DNA of 7,356 nt, from positions 1-7,356 of the forward strand of contig JABXIW010000055.1 of assembly GCA_013372875.1 (NCBI GenBank). The letters run 5' to 3'. Under the pieces are notes generated by a model. The model was not told the DNA's origin. It did not search any database and was given only the letters and a program-made list of their open reading frames with translations. The position numbers and the translations under genes were made by a program. Source of the DNA: Gammaproteobacteria bacterium. GTDB taxonomy: Bacteria; Pseudomonadota; Gammaproteobacteria; Enterobacterales; Kangiellaceae. Below are positions 1-6,865 of the stretch, in pieces; the stretch's first letter is position 1, and every line of letters begins with the position of its first letter.

Positions 1-373
1 AAATCCATTTAACGGGAGTAGTGACGCTCGTGTGAGCTTTAAAATAAATTTAGAAAAATCAAGCAGCTGCAGAGGTGAGTATAGTCGCTATAAGTGACTA
101 ATAAAAAACACAATTACTGAAAATAGTACGATTTTGTAACGACAGGAATTGGTAATTTGAGATAACTTACTGAATTTTATGTATAGACAAAAAGAAAGAA
201 ACACCGCGTAAGAAAGAGAATAATTGTGAACAGATACGGAACTGACGGTCAATTTTGCCCAATGTAAAGAGGCGGCTTTATCGATGAGAGCGAACTCGGT
301 GTTTAAAACGAATGAGCCATGAAAGAAAATTATCGAAGAGAAGGATCTGAATAAGTGCCCCGCAGAAGTTCAG
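1..373. other. AT-rich non-coding stretch, no gene recognised
   Basis: I find no credible coding region here on either strand; the ATG-started frames I checked run only about 10 to 13 codons. Visible structure is minor. There is a weak 4-bp hairpin (GCTC/GAGC, 26-37) followed by an AT-rich run, which could be the tail of a rightward gene outside the window. An 8-bp palindrome lies at 63-70. A 7-bp inverted repeat with one G-U pair lies at 82-100 (TAGTCGC / GTGACTA around TATAA). Promoter-like hexamer pairs on the plus strand are too poor to call. It is probably a spacer that may hold regulatory sites for a neighbour to the left. Confidence 0.6.
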
Positions 374-407
374 CGCTCAGAGAAAAACAAAAGGTCTTCT
401 CTGAGCG
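374..407 (-). terminator. Perfect 11-bp hairpin just downstream of mvaA, possible terminator
   Basis: The arms at 374-384 and 397-407 are exact reverse complements (CGCTCAGAGAA / TTCTCTGAGCG) around a 12-nt loop. The structure starts 9 nt after the mvaA stop, the usual place for a terminator. Neither strand has a proper U-tract after the stem; on the mvaA strand the T-rich run lies in the loop and the 3' arm instead. It may therefore be an imperfect intrinsic terminator, a 3'-end stabilising structure, or a Rho-assisted end. The inverted repeat itself is certain; the termination role is inference. Confidence 0.5.
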
Positions 408-416
408 GCGAGTCTG

Positions 417-1679
417 TTATTTACGCGCTAATTTATGATGAGCACGGGAGAAGTGATCGGCACAAAATGCGCCCACAATCGAGAGTTCGCCAGCCAGACA
501 AAGCGCAGCTGCGACTTCGGCTAAGGCTTTCGCTTTGCCGTTGCCGTGCAAACCCAAAATATCCAAACATGCTTTTTGCGTTGGAAGGCCAGTGCCCCCG
601 CCAACCGTTCCCACCATGATGTTTGGCAAGGTCACGCACGCGTACAAGTTGCCTTGAGAGTCCACATCCATACGAGTGATACCAATGGCAGACTCTGCAA
701 CGCAAGCGGCATCTTGACCACAAGCAATGTACAGCGCGGCAAGAGCGTTTGCGTAATGCGCGTTGACGCCAATTGTCCCGCTGAGTAAACCGCCCACCGT
801 TGTCATTTTGCCAAATTGAACCATAGACTCCGGCGTTGTATGCAGATATTTTTCCACCAACTCTGCTGGAATGGTCACTTCGGCGGATACTTTCTTACCG
901 CGTACCGAGCGCAGTGTGTGCGCGTTTGGTTTTTTGTCGCCTGATAAGTTGCCATCCAAGAATGCTTGAGTTGGTTTGATTGGGCTGGTCGCCAAAATAT
1001 GATGGAACACTTCGTTTGTTGCGATGGTCACCATGTTTTGTCCGGAAGCGTCACCAGTCACGTATTCAAAGACCAAATAAACGTGGTTTCCTTCGATATT
1101 TACATTGATGTCTTTGAGTTTGCCATGTGAGGTGGTGGATTCCGCTATTTGACGAAATACTTCAAATTGGGTCACAACCCAACTGACGAACTGACCAGCG
1201 TTGGCAAGGTTATTAAAGGCGAACACTGGTGTTCTGCTCACCCCTTCACTCAGTAACAATGCGCTTGCGCCACCAGCGGCGGTAATAAGATTTGCGCCAC
1301 GGTTGTAGGAAGCGACTAACGCGGCTTCTGTCGTTGCGAGTGGAACCAAAAAGTCATCGTTCGCATACAAACCGTTGACGCGTAAAGGACCTGCGATGCC
1401 GACCGGCACATTGACAGTACCAATGAAGTGCTCGATGTTGTTGGAGTAAGCGTCGCAATGTGACTGCGTGAAAGGGTCAAGAAGATGATCTTTATTGGTC
1501 ACTTGTTCCAATACTTGCCAACGGCGCGCCAAATGCTTATCCGACAGGCCTGAGCTTAAGCAGAGACGTTTCTCTGGCTTGTGAAACTTCGGTTCTAATG
1601 CCGATTGAATCTTACTGCTGGTTTCGATATCGGAAAGGGCGGAGCTTTGAACAGGGTTATCTTGGTTTAACTTCGGCAT
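417..1679 (-). CDS. mvaA: Hydroxymethylglutaryl-CoA reductase, class I type, soluble
   Basis: This 420-residue protein should catalyse NADPH-dependent reduction of HMG-CoA to mevalonate in the cytoplasm. Visible family signatures are NIEHFIGTVNVPVGIAGPL-like substrate-binding residues (about 81-99), TTEAALVAS with the catalytic Glu118, GDKKP with Lys249, GQDAA with Asp323, and the nucleotide-binding GTVGGGTGLPTQ (357-368). A C-terminal His414 sits where class I enzymes carry the catalytic His. The GTVGGGT block and overall layout fit class I. The eukaryotic membrane domain is absent. One signature is unusual: GDASGQNM replaces the common GDAMGxNM (about 209-216). I chose the ATG at 1677-1679. 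The frame stays open to a TTG at 1775, but that would add a Cys-rich 32-residue stretch and place the start upstream of a perfect -10 box. No strong ribosome-binding site precedes the chosen ATG. Some annotations use the symbol hmgA. No other mevalonate-pathway gene is in the window. Confidence 0.93.
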   Translation of the reverse strand: MPKLNQDNPVQSSALSDIETSSKIQSALEPKFHKPEKRLCLSSGLSDKHLARRWQVLEQVTNKDHLLDPFTQSHCDAYSNNIEHFIGTVNVPVGIAGPLRVNGLYANDDFLVPLATTEAALVASYNRGANLITAAGGASALLLSEGVSRTPVFAFNNLANAGQFVSWVVTQFEVFRQIAESTTSHGKLKDINVNIEGNHVYLVFEYVTGDASGQNMVTIATNEVFHHILATSPIKPTQAFLDGNLSGDKKPNAHTLRSVRGKKVSAEVTIPAELVEKYLHTTPESMVQFGKMTTVGGLLSGTIGVNAHYANALAALYIACGQDAACVAESAIGITRMDVDSQGNLYACVTLPNIMVGTVGGGTGLPTQKACLDILGLHGNGKAKALAEVAAALCLAGELSIVGAFCADHFSRAHHKLARK

Positions 1680-1742
1680 ACAAACGTTAACTGAAAAATC
1701 GAACCAGAGATTGTAGTGATTGAGGCTTTGATTACAACGTTG

Positions 1743-1748
1743 ATTATA
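1743..1748 (-). promoter_or_regulatory. Consensus -10 box for mvaA
   Basis: The minus strand reads TATAAT exactly, which would start transcription near 1736 and give a 5' leader of roughly 57 nt before the mvaA ATG. The hexamer 17 bp upstream (ACAGTG) is a poor -35. A better -35-like TTGCAC lies 21 bp upstream, which is too far for a standard sigma-70 promoter. The promoter may depend on an activator. This is inferred from sequence only. Confidence 0.4.
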
Positions 1749-1814
1749 CGTTTTGCAACAAATACCACTGTGCAAGCGCCTTTATTATCCAAGTGATTTG
1801 ATATTGGAGCGGCG

Positions 1815-1844
1815 AATTTACCGGAAATAAATGGGTTTTGACAA
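1815..1844 (-). promoter_or_regulatory. Second candidate sigma-70 promoter for mvaA
   Basis: On the minus strand TTGTCA (-35, five of six matches to consensus) and TAAATT (-10, four of six) are separated by 18 bp. It lies about 136 bp upstream of the mvaA ATG and downstream of the manA terminator, so it could give mvaA a longer transcript. The match is moderate and such pairs arise by chance in AT-rich DNA. Confidence 0.3.
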
Positions 1845-1848
1845 TGGA

Positions 1849-1972
1849 TGTGCAGTGAATAGAGGAATCGGGAGGTTATGGTTCTCAGAGAACTTAGAGA
1901 GCTCAGACTGTTAGTGTTTGGAGTCGACAAGGTATAAGCATGATTGCCTTCAAATCGGGCTGGCTCAATCTA
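1849..1972. other. manA-mvaA intergenic core with a 13-bp palindrome
   Basis: This is the part of the 360-bp gap between mvaA and manA not taken by promoter or terminator candidates. It contains a perfect odd-length palindrome at 1881-1893 (GTTCTC-A-GAGAAC on the plus strand), upstream of both mvaA promoter candidates, where an operator could sit. I cannot assign a regulator. A 19-codon plus-strand frame from 1878 has GGAGG only 2 nt before its ATG, too close for normal initiation. I see no gene here. Confidence 0.4.
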
Positions 1973-2012
1973 TGAAAGAAATAAATTGTCTAACCCAGTC
2001 CCTTGGGTCAGA
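1973..2012 (-). terminator. Intrinsic terminator downstream of manA
   Basis: On the minus strand, about 27 nt after the manA stop, a 9-bp stem (TCTGACCCA / TGGGTTAGA with one G-U pair, 1989-2012) closes a 6-nt loop. It is followed by the T-rich run CAATTTATTTCTTTC. This is the normal layout of a Rho-independent terminator, although the U-tract is interrupted. It separates manA transcription from mvaA. Confidence 0.7.
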
Positions 2013-2039
2013 CGCTAGCTTGAATCCGTTATTCAGAAG

Positions 2040-3263
2040 TTAGTTAAAGGCGCGAGCCACACGTCCCACACTTTGAATACGGTAATGGCCAACGTAAGCA
2101 GGAACAAATACCGATTGTCCTTTCGCGGCGGTTAACGTCTCACCGTTATCACTGATGAGTGTCAGGTCGGCATCAATCGCCATCAAAATCTCTGCGCTGT
2201 TTGCCTCAACCACTTCATTGTTCGGTTGGTTAAGAATGCTGAAACTAAAGTCTGCCACGGGAACGGGGTAAAGGTTTTGGCAACCATCGGCATTGGGTTC
2301 TAGAACAAGGCTGTTAAACGGCTTAGGCACAAAGTCTGTGCATTTAACCAGTTCTTCAACATCCATATGTTTCGGCGTGAGTCCTGCACGCAAAACGTTA
2401 TCTGAGTTTGCCATGATCTCTAATCCCGTTCCTTTAATGTAAGCGTGTGGCGTTCTTGCGCTCAGGAACATCGCTTCGCCAGGTTGCAGCGTGATGACAT
2501 TCAACAGTAGTGGCGCAAACAAGCCGACATCGCCGGGGTATTGAGTGGATAGTTCCAAGATGAGCTGGAAAACGTCGCCGTCAGTGCCTTGCTCCGATTG
2601 ATGTGAAGCGTGAGCGTGGGCAAGAAGCTGTTTCAGTGCTCGCTCTTTTGTTTCTCCTTCCATGGTCAGAATGTGCACAAAGAAATCGCGTAAACCTTGT
2701 GAGTTGGCTTCGTGTTTGAATGCATCTAGTGGCGCGCGTAGCTCATCGATATCGCAAAGGCTAAATGCCTCAATAATCTCGGCATACGAGCGAAAACCGT
2801 TCATGGCTTGGTAACTTGTAAGCGCGTACACCAACTCAGGTTTGTGGTTTGGATCCTTGTAGTTACGATGGCTCGCGTTTAGTGGAATGCCAGCACGTTG
2901 CTCTTTTTCGAAACCTATTTCGGCATCTTGTTTGCTTGGGTGAACTTGAATCGACAGTGCATGTTCGGCCGCTAAGATCTTAAACAGAAAGGGCAGGTCG
3001 CCAAATTTCGCTGCGGTTTCTGCTGATAAGTAAGCGGGTTGGTTTTGTTTGATCAGTTCAGACAAAGGCAGCGTGTTTTGCTCAATCTGAACTTCAGAGC
3101 AGCCGTTTGGGTGAGTCCCCATCCATACTTCTGCTTGAGGCTCATTCGTTTCGTTAGAAAAGCCAAACAAATCGTGAATAGAAGAGGTGCTTCCCCAAGC
3201 GTAGTTTTGGATTTTGTTGTTCATTTGAAAGAAGCTATGCGATGAAATAGTGTTCAAATTCAT
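2040..3263 (-). CDS. manA: Mannose-6-phosphate isomerase, class I
   Basis: This 407-residue cytoplasmic zinc enzyme should interconvert mannose-6-phosphate and fructose-6-phosphate. The N-terminal QNYAWGS (19-25), SIQVHPS with zinc ligands Gln106 and His108, HKPE with Glu143, and the long signature from HAYIKGTGLEIMANSDN (273-289) through RAGLTPK are all present. His273 is the expected fourth zinc ligand and Arg292 the conserved active-site arginine. The length is close to E. coli ManA (391 residues). The start is uncertain. The first ATG (3263) has only a weak GGGA upstream, and the ATG of residue 14 (3224) has no ribosome-binding site but gives an N-terminus that aligns better with E. coli ManA. 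The strong GGAGGG serves a leader ORF instead (see 3235-3276). The gene follows uhpC after a terminator-like hairpin, and I see no clear promoter of its own. Its location suggests it processes mannose-6-phosphate imported by UhpT; that link is inference. Confidence 0.95.
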   Translation of the reverse strand: MNLNTISSHSFFQMNNKIQNYAWGSTSSIHDLFGFSNETNEPQAEVWMGTHPNGCSEVQIEQNTLPLSELIKQNQPAYLSAETAAKFGDLPFLFKILAAEHALSIQVHPSKQDAEIGFEKEQRAGIPLNASHRNYKDPNHKPELVYALTSYQAMNGFRSYAEIIEAFSLCDIDELRAPLDAFKHEANSQGLRDFFVHILTMEGETKERALKQLLAHAHASHQSEQGTDGDVFQLILELSTQYPGDVGLFAPLLLNVITLQPGEAMFLSARTPHAYIKGTGLEIMANSDNVLRAGLTPKHMDVEELVKCTDFVPKPFNSLVLEPNADGCQNLYPVPVADFSFSILNQPNNEVVEANSAEILMAIDADLTLISDNGETLTAAKGQSVFVPAYVGHYRIQSVGRVARAFN

Positions 3264-3276
3264 GAATTTTTCCCAT
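3235..3276 (-). CDS. Possible 13-codon leader ORF overlapping the manA start
   Basis: An ATG at 3274-3276 lies 6 nt after the only strong ribosome-binding site in the region (GGAGGG, complement of 3283-3288). It encodes MGKIHEFEHYFIA and stops with TAG at 3235-3237. The frame differs from manA and spans the first manA ATG (3263). The stop is 10 nt before the second in-frame manA ATG (3224). This layout would suit translational coupling: ribosomes ending the leader could re-initiate on manA, which has no good site of its own. Chance occurrence is possible because the ORF is so short. I know of no described homologue. Confidence 0.35.
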   Translation of the reverse strand: MGKIHEFEHYFIA

Positions 3277-3282
3277 AGTTAA

Positions 3283-3304
3283 CCCTCCGAACTGAATCGG
3301 AAGA
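3283..3304 (-). promoter_or_regulatory. Hairpin that can sequester the ribosome-binding site upstream of manA
   Basis: On the minus strand TCTTCCGA can pair with TCGGAGGG (8 bp including two G-U pairs) around the hexaloop TTCAGT. The 3' arm contains the whole GGAGGG Shine-Dalgarno sequence, so the folded RNA would hide it. This could make translation of the leader ORF and manA depend on RNA unfolding, temperature or a binding factor. The pairing is visible in the sequence; regulation is inference. Confidence 0.35.
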
Positions 3305-3321
3305 AAAATTGAGCAGAGATA

Positions 3322-3361
3322 CGTTAAATAAGGATGGCGAGCGCGGTTAGGTCACTCGCCA
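3322..3361 (-). terminator. Terminator-like hairpin between uhpC and manA
   Basis: About 26 nt after the uhpC stop the minus strand has a 9-bp stem (TGGCGAGTG / CGCTCGCCA, one G-U pair, arms 3353-3361 and 3335-3343) with a 9-nt loop, followed by TCCTTATTTAA. A smaller GCCC/GGGC hairpin lies just before it. The U-tract is short and broken, so some readthrough into manA is likely. Because I see no convincing manA promoter in the remaining 70 bp, this may be a partial terminator within a longer uhpABC-manA transcript. Confidence 0.55.
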
Positions 3362-3387
3362 ATTTGCCCGAAGGGCGATAAGTCGAT

Positions 3388-4728
3388 TTACAACCGAGGT
3401 TTGGGTTCGAGTGGTTTTCGTGACGGTTGTGCTTGCAAAAATGGCAGCAACAAAAGGCCAATAACGGCTGCACAAACTGAAATAGTGATGAAGAAACCCG
3501 TCCAATGATATTCTTCAAGAATTAACGCCAGTGGATAGCCAGACAATGCTGCGCCCATGTAGGCGAACAAGCCCACGAACCCTGTTGCCGCGCCGGCAGA
3601 ATCTTTGTGAGAGCACTCAGCCGCCGCCATACCGATCAGCATTTGTGGCCCAAAGACAAAGAAGCCGATAGAGAACAATCCCGCCGCTTGGAATGCAAAG
3701 TTGGTCAGAGGCATCAGCCAAAGCGCAGAGACAGATAAGAAAATCCCAATCGCGAACAGCAAGTTCATTGGCCCACGGTTACCGCCAAAGAGTTTGTCTG
3801 AGCCCCAACCTGCAACCAATGAACCAACAAAACCGCCGATTTCAAACATCGACAGAGCAGCGTTGGCGTTAATCAGGCTGTAGTGATGCTGCTCTGTTAA
3901 GTACAGGTTTCCCCAGTCATTGATTGCGGTTCGGACGATGTAAACCAGTACATAACTGAACGCGAGCAGCCAGATGTATTTGTTGTTAAATACGTACGAT
4001 TTCAGAATTTCGCGGTAGGTGAGGCCACGTCCGTAATTTTCTTGCGCAAGTTCTAGTGCGTCGTTGCGCCATTGTCCGACACTTGGTAAGCCCATTGTTG
4101 TGGGTTTGTCGCGCAATCGCCAACAAACGAATAGACCGAGTAATACCCCGATGATGCCGGGTAGAATAAAGCCTTCACGCCAGCTGTAGTGCAACGTTAA
4201 ATAGCCCACCCAAATAGGGATCAGCGCGCCACCAACGTTGTGTGCGGTGTTCCAAATCGCCCATAAGAAGCCACGCTCGGAGCGTGAATACCAAGTAGTT
4301 AACAGCTTGGAGCATGAAGGCCAGCCCCAGCCTTGGAACCACGCGTTTAAGATCCACAGAGTAATGAAAGCCGCGAGTGAGCTAGAAAAACCGAACGCGA
4401 TATTGACCAGACCTGTCGCAATCAATCCTAATCCCATGAAATAACGAGGGTTAGAGCGATCTGAAATCGTACCGGAAATAAACTTCGAGCAGCCGTAAGT
4501 AATGTAGAAAAGCGTACCGATAAGACCCAAATCGCCTTTATCTAAGCCAAGATCGGTAATCATCGCTGGTGCGGCGTAGTTAAAGGTCTTACGGGTAAAG
4601 TAGAAACCTGCGTAGCCGATGTACATCCCCAACATAATGTGCAAACGCCAATGGCGGTAACGCTGGTCGATTTGCTCGTTGCTCAGACTCGGTTGAGTAA
4701 ATTTAGGTGAACGTAAAAATCCAAACAT
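3388..4728 (-). CDS. uhpC: Membrane hexose-phosphate sensor UhpC (MFS organophosphate:phosphate antiporter family)
   Basis: This 446-residue inner-membrane protein should bind external glucose-6-phosphate and activate the kinase UhpB. It belongs to the major facilitator family, with about 12 hydrophobic segments and an amphipathic N-terminus. As I recall it, the sequence follows E. coli UhpC (about 440 residues) far more closely than UhpT: RYRHWRLHI, FYFTRKTFN, LFYITYG, DRSNPRYFMG, RSERGFLWAIWNTAHNVGGALIP and FGPQMLIGMAAAECSHK. Arg46 and Arg266 match the two arginines needed for organophosphate binding in this family. The GDSFAK charged pair that marks transport-competent UhpT is replaced by uncharged residues (about 391-395), which supports a receptor role. 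The ATG lies 6 nt after the uhpB stop with no strong ribosome-binding site, suggesting translational coupling. Weak transport activity cannot be excluded. Confidence 0.95.
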   Translation of the reverse strand: MFGFLRSPKFTQPSLSNEQIDQRYRHWRLHIMLGMYIGYAGFYFTRKTFNYAAPAMITDLGLDKGDLGLIGTLFYITYGCSKFISGTISDRSNPRYFMGLGLIATGLVNIAFGFSSSLAAFITLWILNAWFQGWGWPSCSKLLTTWYSRSERGFLWAIWNTAHNVGGALIPIWVGYLTLHYSWREGFILPGIIGVLLGLFVCWRLRDKPTTMGLPSVGQWRNDALELAQENYGRGLTYREILKSYVFNNKYIWLLAFSYVLVYIVRTAINDWGNLYLTEQHHYSLINANAALSMFEIGGFVGSLVAGWGSDKLFGGNRGPMNLLFAIGIFLSVSALWLMPLTNFAFQAAGLFSIGFFVFGPQMLIGMAAAECSHKDSAGAATGFVGLFAYMGAALSGYPLALILEEYHWTGFFITISVCAAVIGLLLLPFLQAQPSRKPLEPKPRL

Positions 4729-4734
4729 CTTGAG

Positions 4735-6237
4735 CTACACCTTAGGTAAAGTAATGCTGATTTGAGTGCCGATCACTTGATCGCTGGTGGAGTAGATAAC
4801 CATTTTCCCACCTAATGCGTGCACACGCTCTTGCATGCCGCGAACGCCCATGCCTTTCATGCTGTCCTGAACTTTGAAGCCGACACCATCATCGTGAATC
4901 ATCAGTGACACCGCAGCTTCTCCAATTGTCAGTTCAATATTGATCAACTGCGCTTCTGCGTACTTGGCTGCGTTATTTAATGACTCTTGGCATAAACGGA
5001 ATAGGGTGACTTTGAGTGTGTCACTCAGGCTGGTGTAATCGCCTTGCCAGTTCAGTTGAACAGTTGTTCCGTGATTGGCGAATTCCATCTCTCGCGTCAG
5101 TTGCTCGACGGATTCTTTTAAGTCCAAATCATCCAGCATTTTGGGTCTTAGCTTGCTTAACAGTCGCTTAGTGGTGTCGTACACGTTGAGAGAAAGTCCC
5201 TCAATGGTATCTGCGCAATGTGCGCTCATTTCCGCGTTATCGATGCGCTTGATGATGTTGGCTTGAGTACGGATAGCGGTAATGTTCTGGCCGATTTCGT
5301 CATGCAGTTCGCGGGCAATGTCGCGTCTTACCGATTCTTCCGCTTCGATAAGTTGACGAGACAGGTTTTGATTGCGGGATAGCTCGCCACGCAGTTTGTG
5401 GTTGAGATCTTTTTGCTTTTGAACCGCCAAACCCAGCATGATGCCGGTGATGGTTTGAGCTGAAAGAGACAACAACAAATCGGTGATTTCTAGATTCGAT
5501 ACGCCGCTGCGAGCCGCAATCAGCGCAATGCTGTTGAGCATGGTGGCGAGTAGGGCTCCTTGCCAGCCGTAACGAAGTGCCAGCACGATGATTGGGATAG
5601 CCATACAAAATGGCGCAAATCGTTTTAACTCTTCAGGCAAACTCGTTTGCACCAGAATGCTGCCGATAAGAAGTACGGCGTAAAACACTATGTGTCGAAT
5701 GCTGAACACCACAGTGTTGTTCAAAAGATGCGATGTCAGAGGCGACCATCGGCTTTGAAATAGGTAGTTCCACAGTAGGTAGCACATAGGAACCAGCATC
5801 AACCCACCAGAAATACTGGCTAACCACACCATGTAAACAGAAGGCACGTGAAAGCCGACCGCCATTACGTTGATGAAGGCGGTAATGATGATCACAACGC
5901 CCATGACGGCTAAGTGGCGGTTTTGGTCACCGTAGTAGTATTTTTTCGCAATCAGTGTGACAGGGATGCTGGCAACACTGGCGATCAGCACAGTGAGCCA
6001 TTGAGGTTGCTCTAATAGGGTCGCAAGTGCAATCGTCAGCGCCCATTCTGATACGTAGATTGTTGGCCAGTAAGCGGTGCGAGTGTGCAGCGCAATCCCC
6101 AATCGTAAGGCGAATGGGAAAAGCAGAATGGCGAGCTCTGGATCGTTGACAAAGTAGTAGGCGATCACCCACAAACAGAACCAAGCACAGGCCATAACAA
6201 ACAGGCCACAAATCGTTGTGACAGAATAGGCTCGCAT
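4735..6237 (-). CDS. uhpB: Sensor histidine kinase UhpB
   Basis: This 500-residue inner-membrane kinase has the same length as E. coli UhpB. It receives the signal from UhpC and passes phosphate to UhpA. The N-terminal half (about 7-272) is a MASE1-like block of roughly eight hydrophobic segments. A polar helical linker follows (about 272-305). The HisKA_3 dimerisation motif RRDIARELHDEIGQNITAIR (304-323) carries the phospho-acceptor His312. The HATPase domain shows the N box QESLNNAAKYA (417-427), the G1 box DDGVGF (449-454) and the G2 box GMGVRGMQER (462-471), and the protein ends in a typical SITLPKV strand. It is therefore a NarX/DegS-type kinase, matching the LuxR-type partner UhpA. Its ATG shares one base with the uhpA stop (TAATG) and has no strong ribosome-binding site, so the two are probably translated in a coupled way. 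Confidence 0.96.
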   Translation of the reverse strand: MRAYSVTTICGLFVMACAWFCLWVIAYYFVNDPELAILLFPFALRLGIALHTRTAYWPTIYVSEWALTIALATLLEQPQWLTVLIASVASIPVTLIAKKYYYGDQNRHLAVMGVVIIITAFINVMAVGFHVPSVYMVWLASISGGLMLVPMCYLLWNYLFQSRWSPLTSHLLNNTVVFSIRHIVFYAVLLIGSILVQTSLPEELKRFAPFCMAIPIIVLALRYGWQGALLATMLNSIALIAARSGVSNLEITDLLLSLSAQTITGIMLGLAVQKQKDLNHKLRGELSRNQNLSRQLIEAEESVRRDIARELHDEIGQNITAIRTQANIIKRIDNAEMSAHCADTIEGLSLNVYDTTKRLLSKLRPKMLDDLDLKESVEQLTREMEFANHGTTVQLNWQGDYTSLSDTLKVTLFRLCQESLNNAAKYAEAQLINIELTIGEAAVSLMIHDDGVGFKVQDSMKGMGVRGMQERVHALGGKMVIYSTSDQVIGTQISITLPKV

Positions 6238-6845
6238 TAAAAGGACTCTTGAGAGAATAGTTTGGCGAGCTCAACGTTGTTTTTCACGCCGAGTTTGTCG
6301 ATGGCATTCGCTCGATGAACGTGTACGGTCTTGTGGCTCAAGCCAAGCTCTGCCGCGACGGATTTTACATCCAGCCCTTTGGCTAAAAGCTGGCACACTT
6401 CATTTTCGCGTCTTGTTAGTTGGCAAAGCGATGCAGCTTTGTCACTTGGTGTTGCCAGTTTGATGGCAATGTCGGAGGTAAGATAGCAGCCGCCAGACGC
6501 ACTGGTTCTCACGGCTTGAATAAGTTCGTCTGGGCTACAGCGTTTGCTTAGATAGCCTTTTGCACCAAGTTTTAGTGATTTTTCCACCATCGCAGGGGAG
6601 TCGTGCACGCTTAGCATGACACAGGCAATGCCAGTTGGAATTTCGCTCAGTAAGTTTAATCCGCTCTCATCGGGCATGGAAATATCTAGGATGACAACGT
6701 GTGGGTGTACCGCAGGCAAGCCTGTGCGTGCTTCGGCGACAGAACCAAATTCACCAACAACGGTAATATCACTTTCTAAATTTAATAATTGTGCGAAACC
6801 AGAACGCACGATGACGTGATCATCAACTAGAGCAACATGAATCAT
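6237..6845 (-). CDS. uhpA: Response regulator UhpA (NarL/FixJ family)
   Basis: This 202-residue cytoplasmic transcription activator is the likely phosphorylation target of UhpB and the likely activator of uhpT. The receiver domain (1-117) has acidic Asp8 and Asp9, phospho-acceptor Asp54 in [12 protein letters not shown], Ser79 and Lys101 in [12 protein letters not shown]. The LuxR-type helix-turn-helix (about 141-198) contains LTRRENEV and the recognition-helix region [19 protein letters not shown]. Sequence and length closely match E. coli UhpA (196 residues, also Asp54). I chose the ATG at 6843-6845 because [10 protein letters not shown] aligns with the E. coli start. An adjacent ATG (6846-6848) would add one Met. 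The frame stays open to a TTG at 6890, but that adds a hydrophobic stretch absent from the family. No clear ribosome-binding site precedes the start. Its stop overlaps the uhpB start. Confidence 0.96.
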   Translation of the reverse strand: MIHVALVDDHVIVRSGFAQLLNLESDITVVGEFGSVAEARTGLPAVHPHVVILDISMPDESGLNLLSEIPTGIACVMLSVHDSPAMVEKSLKLGAKGYLSKRCSPDELIQAVRTSASGGCYLTSDIAIKLATPSDKAASLCQLTRRENEVCQLLAKGLDVKSVAAELGLSHKTVHVHRANAIDKLGVKNNVELAKLFSQESF

Positions 6846-6865
6846 CATTACAACCAAATAGAGCA

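Noticed and set aside
82..100. Inverted repeat TAGTCGC / GTGACTA as a possible terminator
   Set aside because: Neither strand has a U-tract in the right place and the stem is short; it is mentioned only as minor structure.
157..190. Plus-strand promoter-like TTGAGA with a downstream TATAGA
   Set aside because: The spacing is 19 bp, and no gene follows on the plus strand within the window.
433..723. Overlapping open frames inside mvaA, and similar ones inside manA, uhpC, uhpB and uhpA
   Set aside because: Their translations show no recognisable domain, and each lies within a gene with clear conserved motifs in the real frame.
1680..1775. N-terminal extension of the HMG-CoA reductase frame to a TTG at 1775
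   Set aside because: The added 32 residues are Cys- and Asn-rich and unlike the family, and the TTG lies upstream of a perfect -10 box, so it would not be in that transcript.
1667..1930. Minus-strand 87-residue frame upstream of and overlapping mvaA
   Set aside because: It starts with TTG, has no ribosome-binding site, low-complexity Ser-rich content, overlaps mvaA in another frame and covers the promoter candidates.
1878..1937. Plus-strand 19-codon ORF (MVLRELRELRLLVFGVDKV) after GGGAGG
   Set aside because: The Shine-Dalgarno is only 2 nt from the ATG, there is no supported promoter, and it lies antisense in the mvaA control region.
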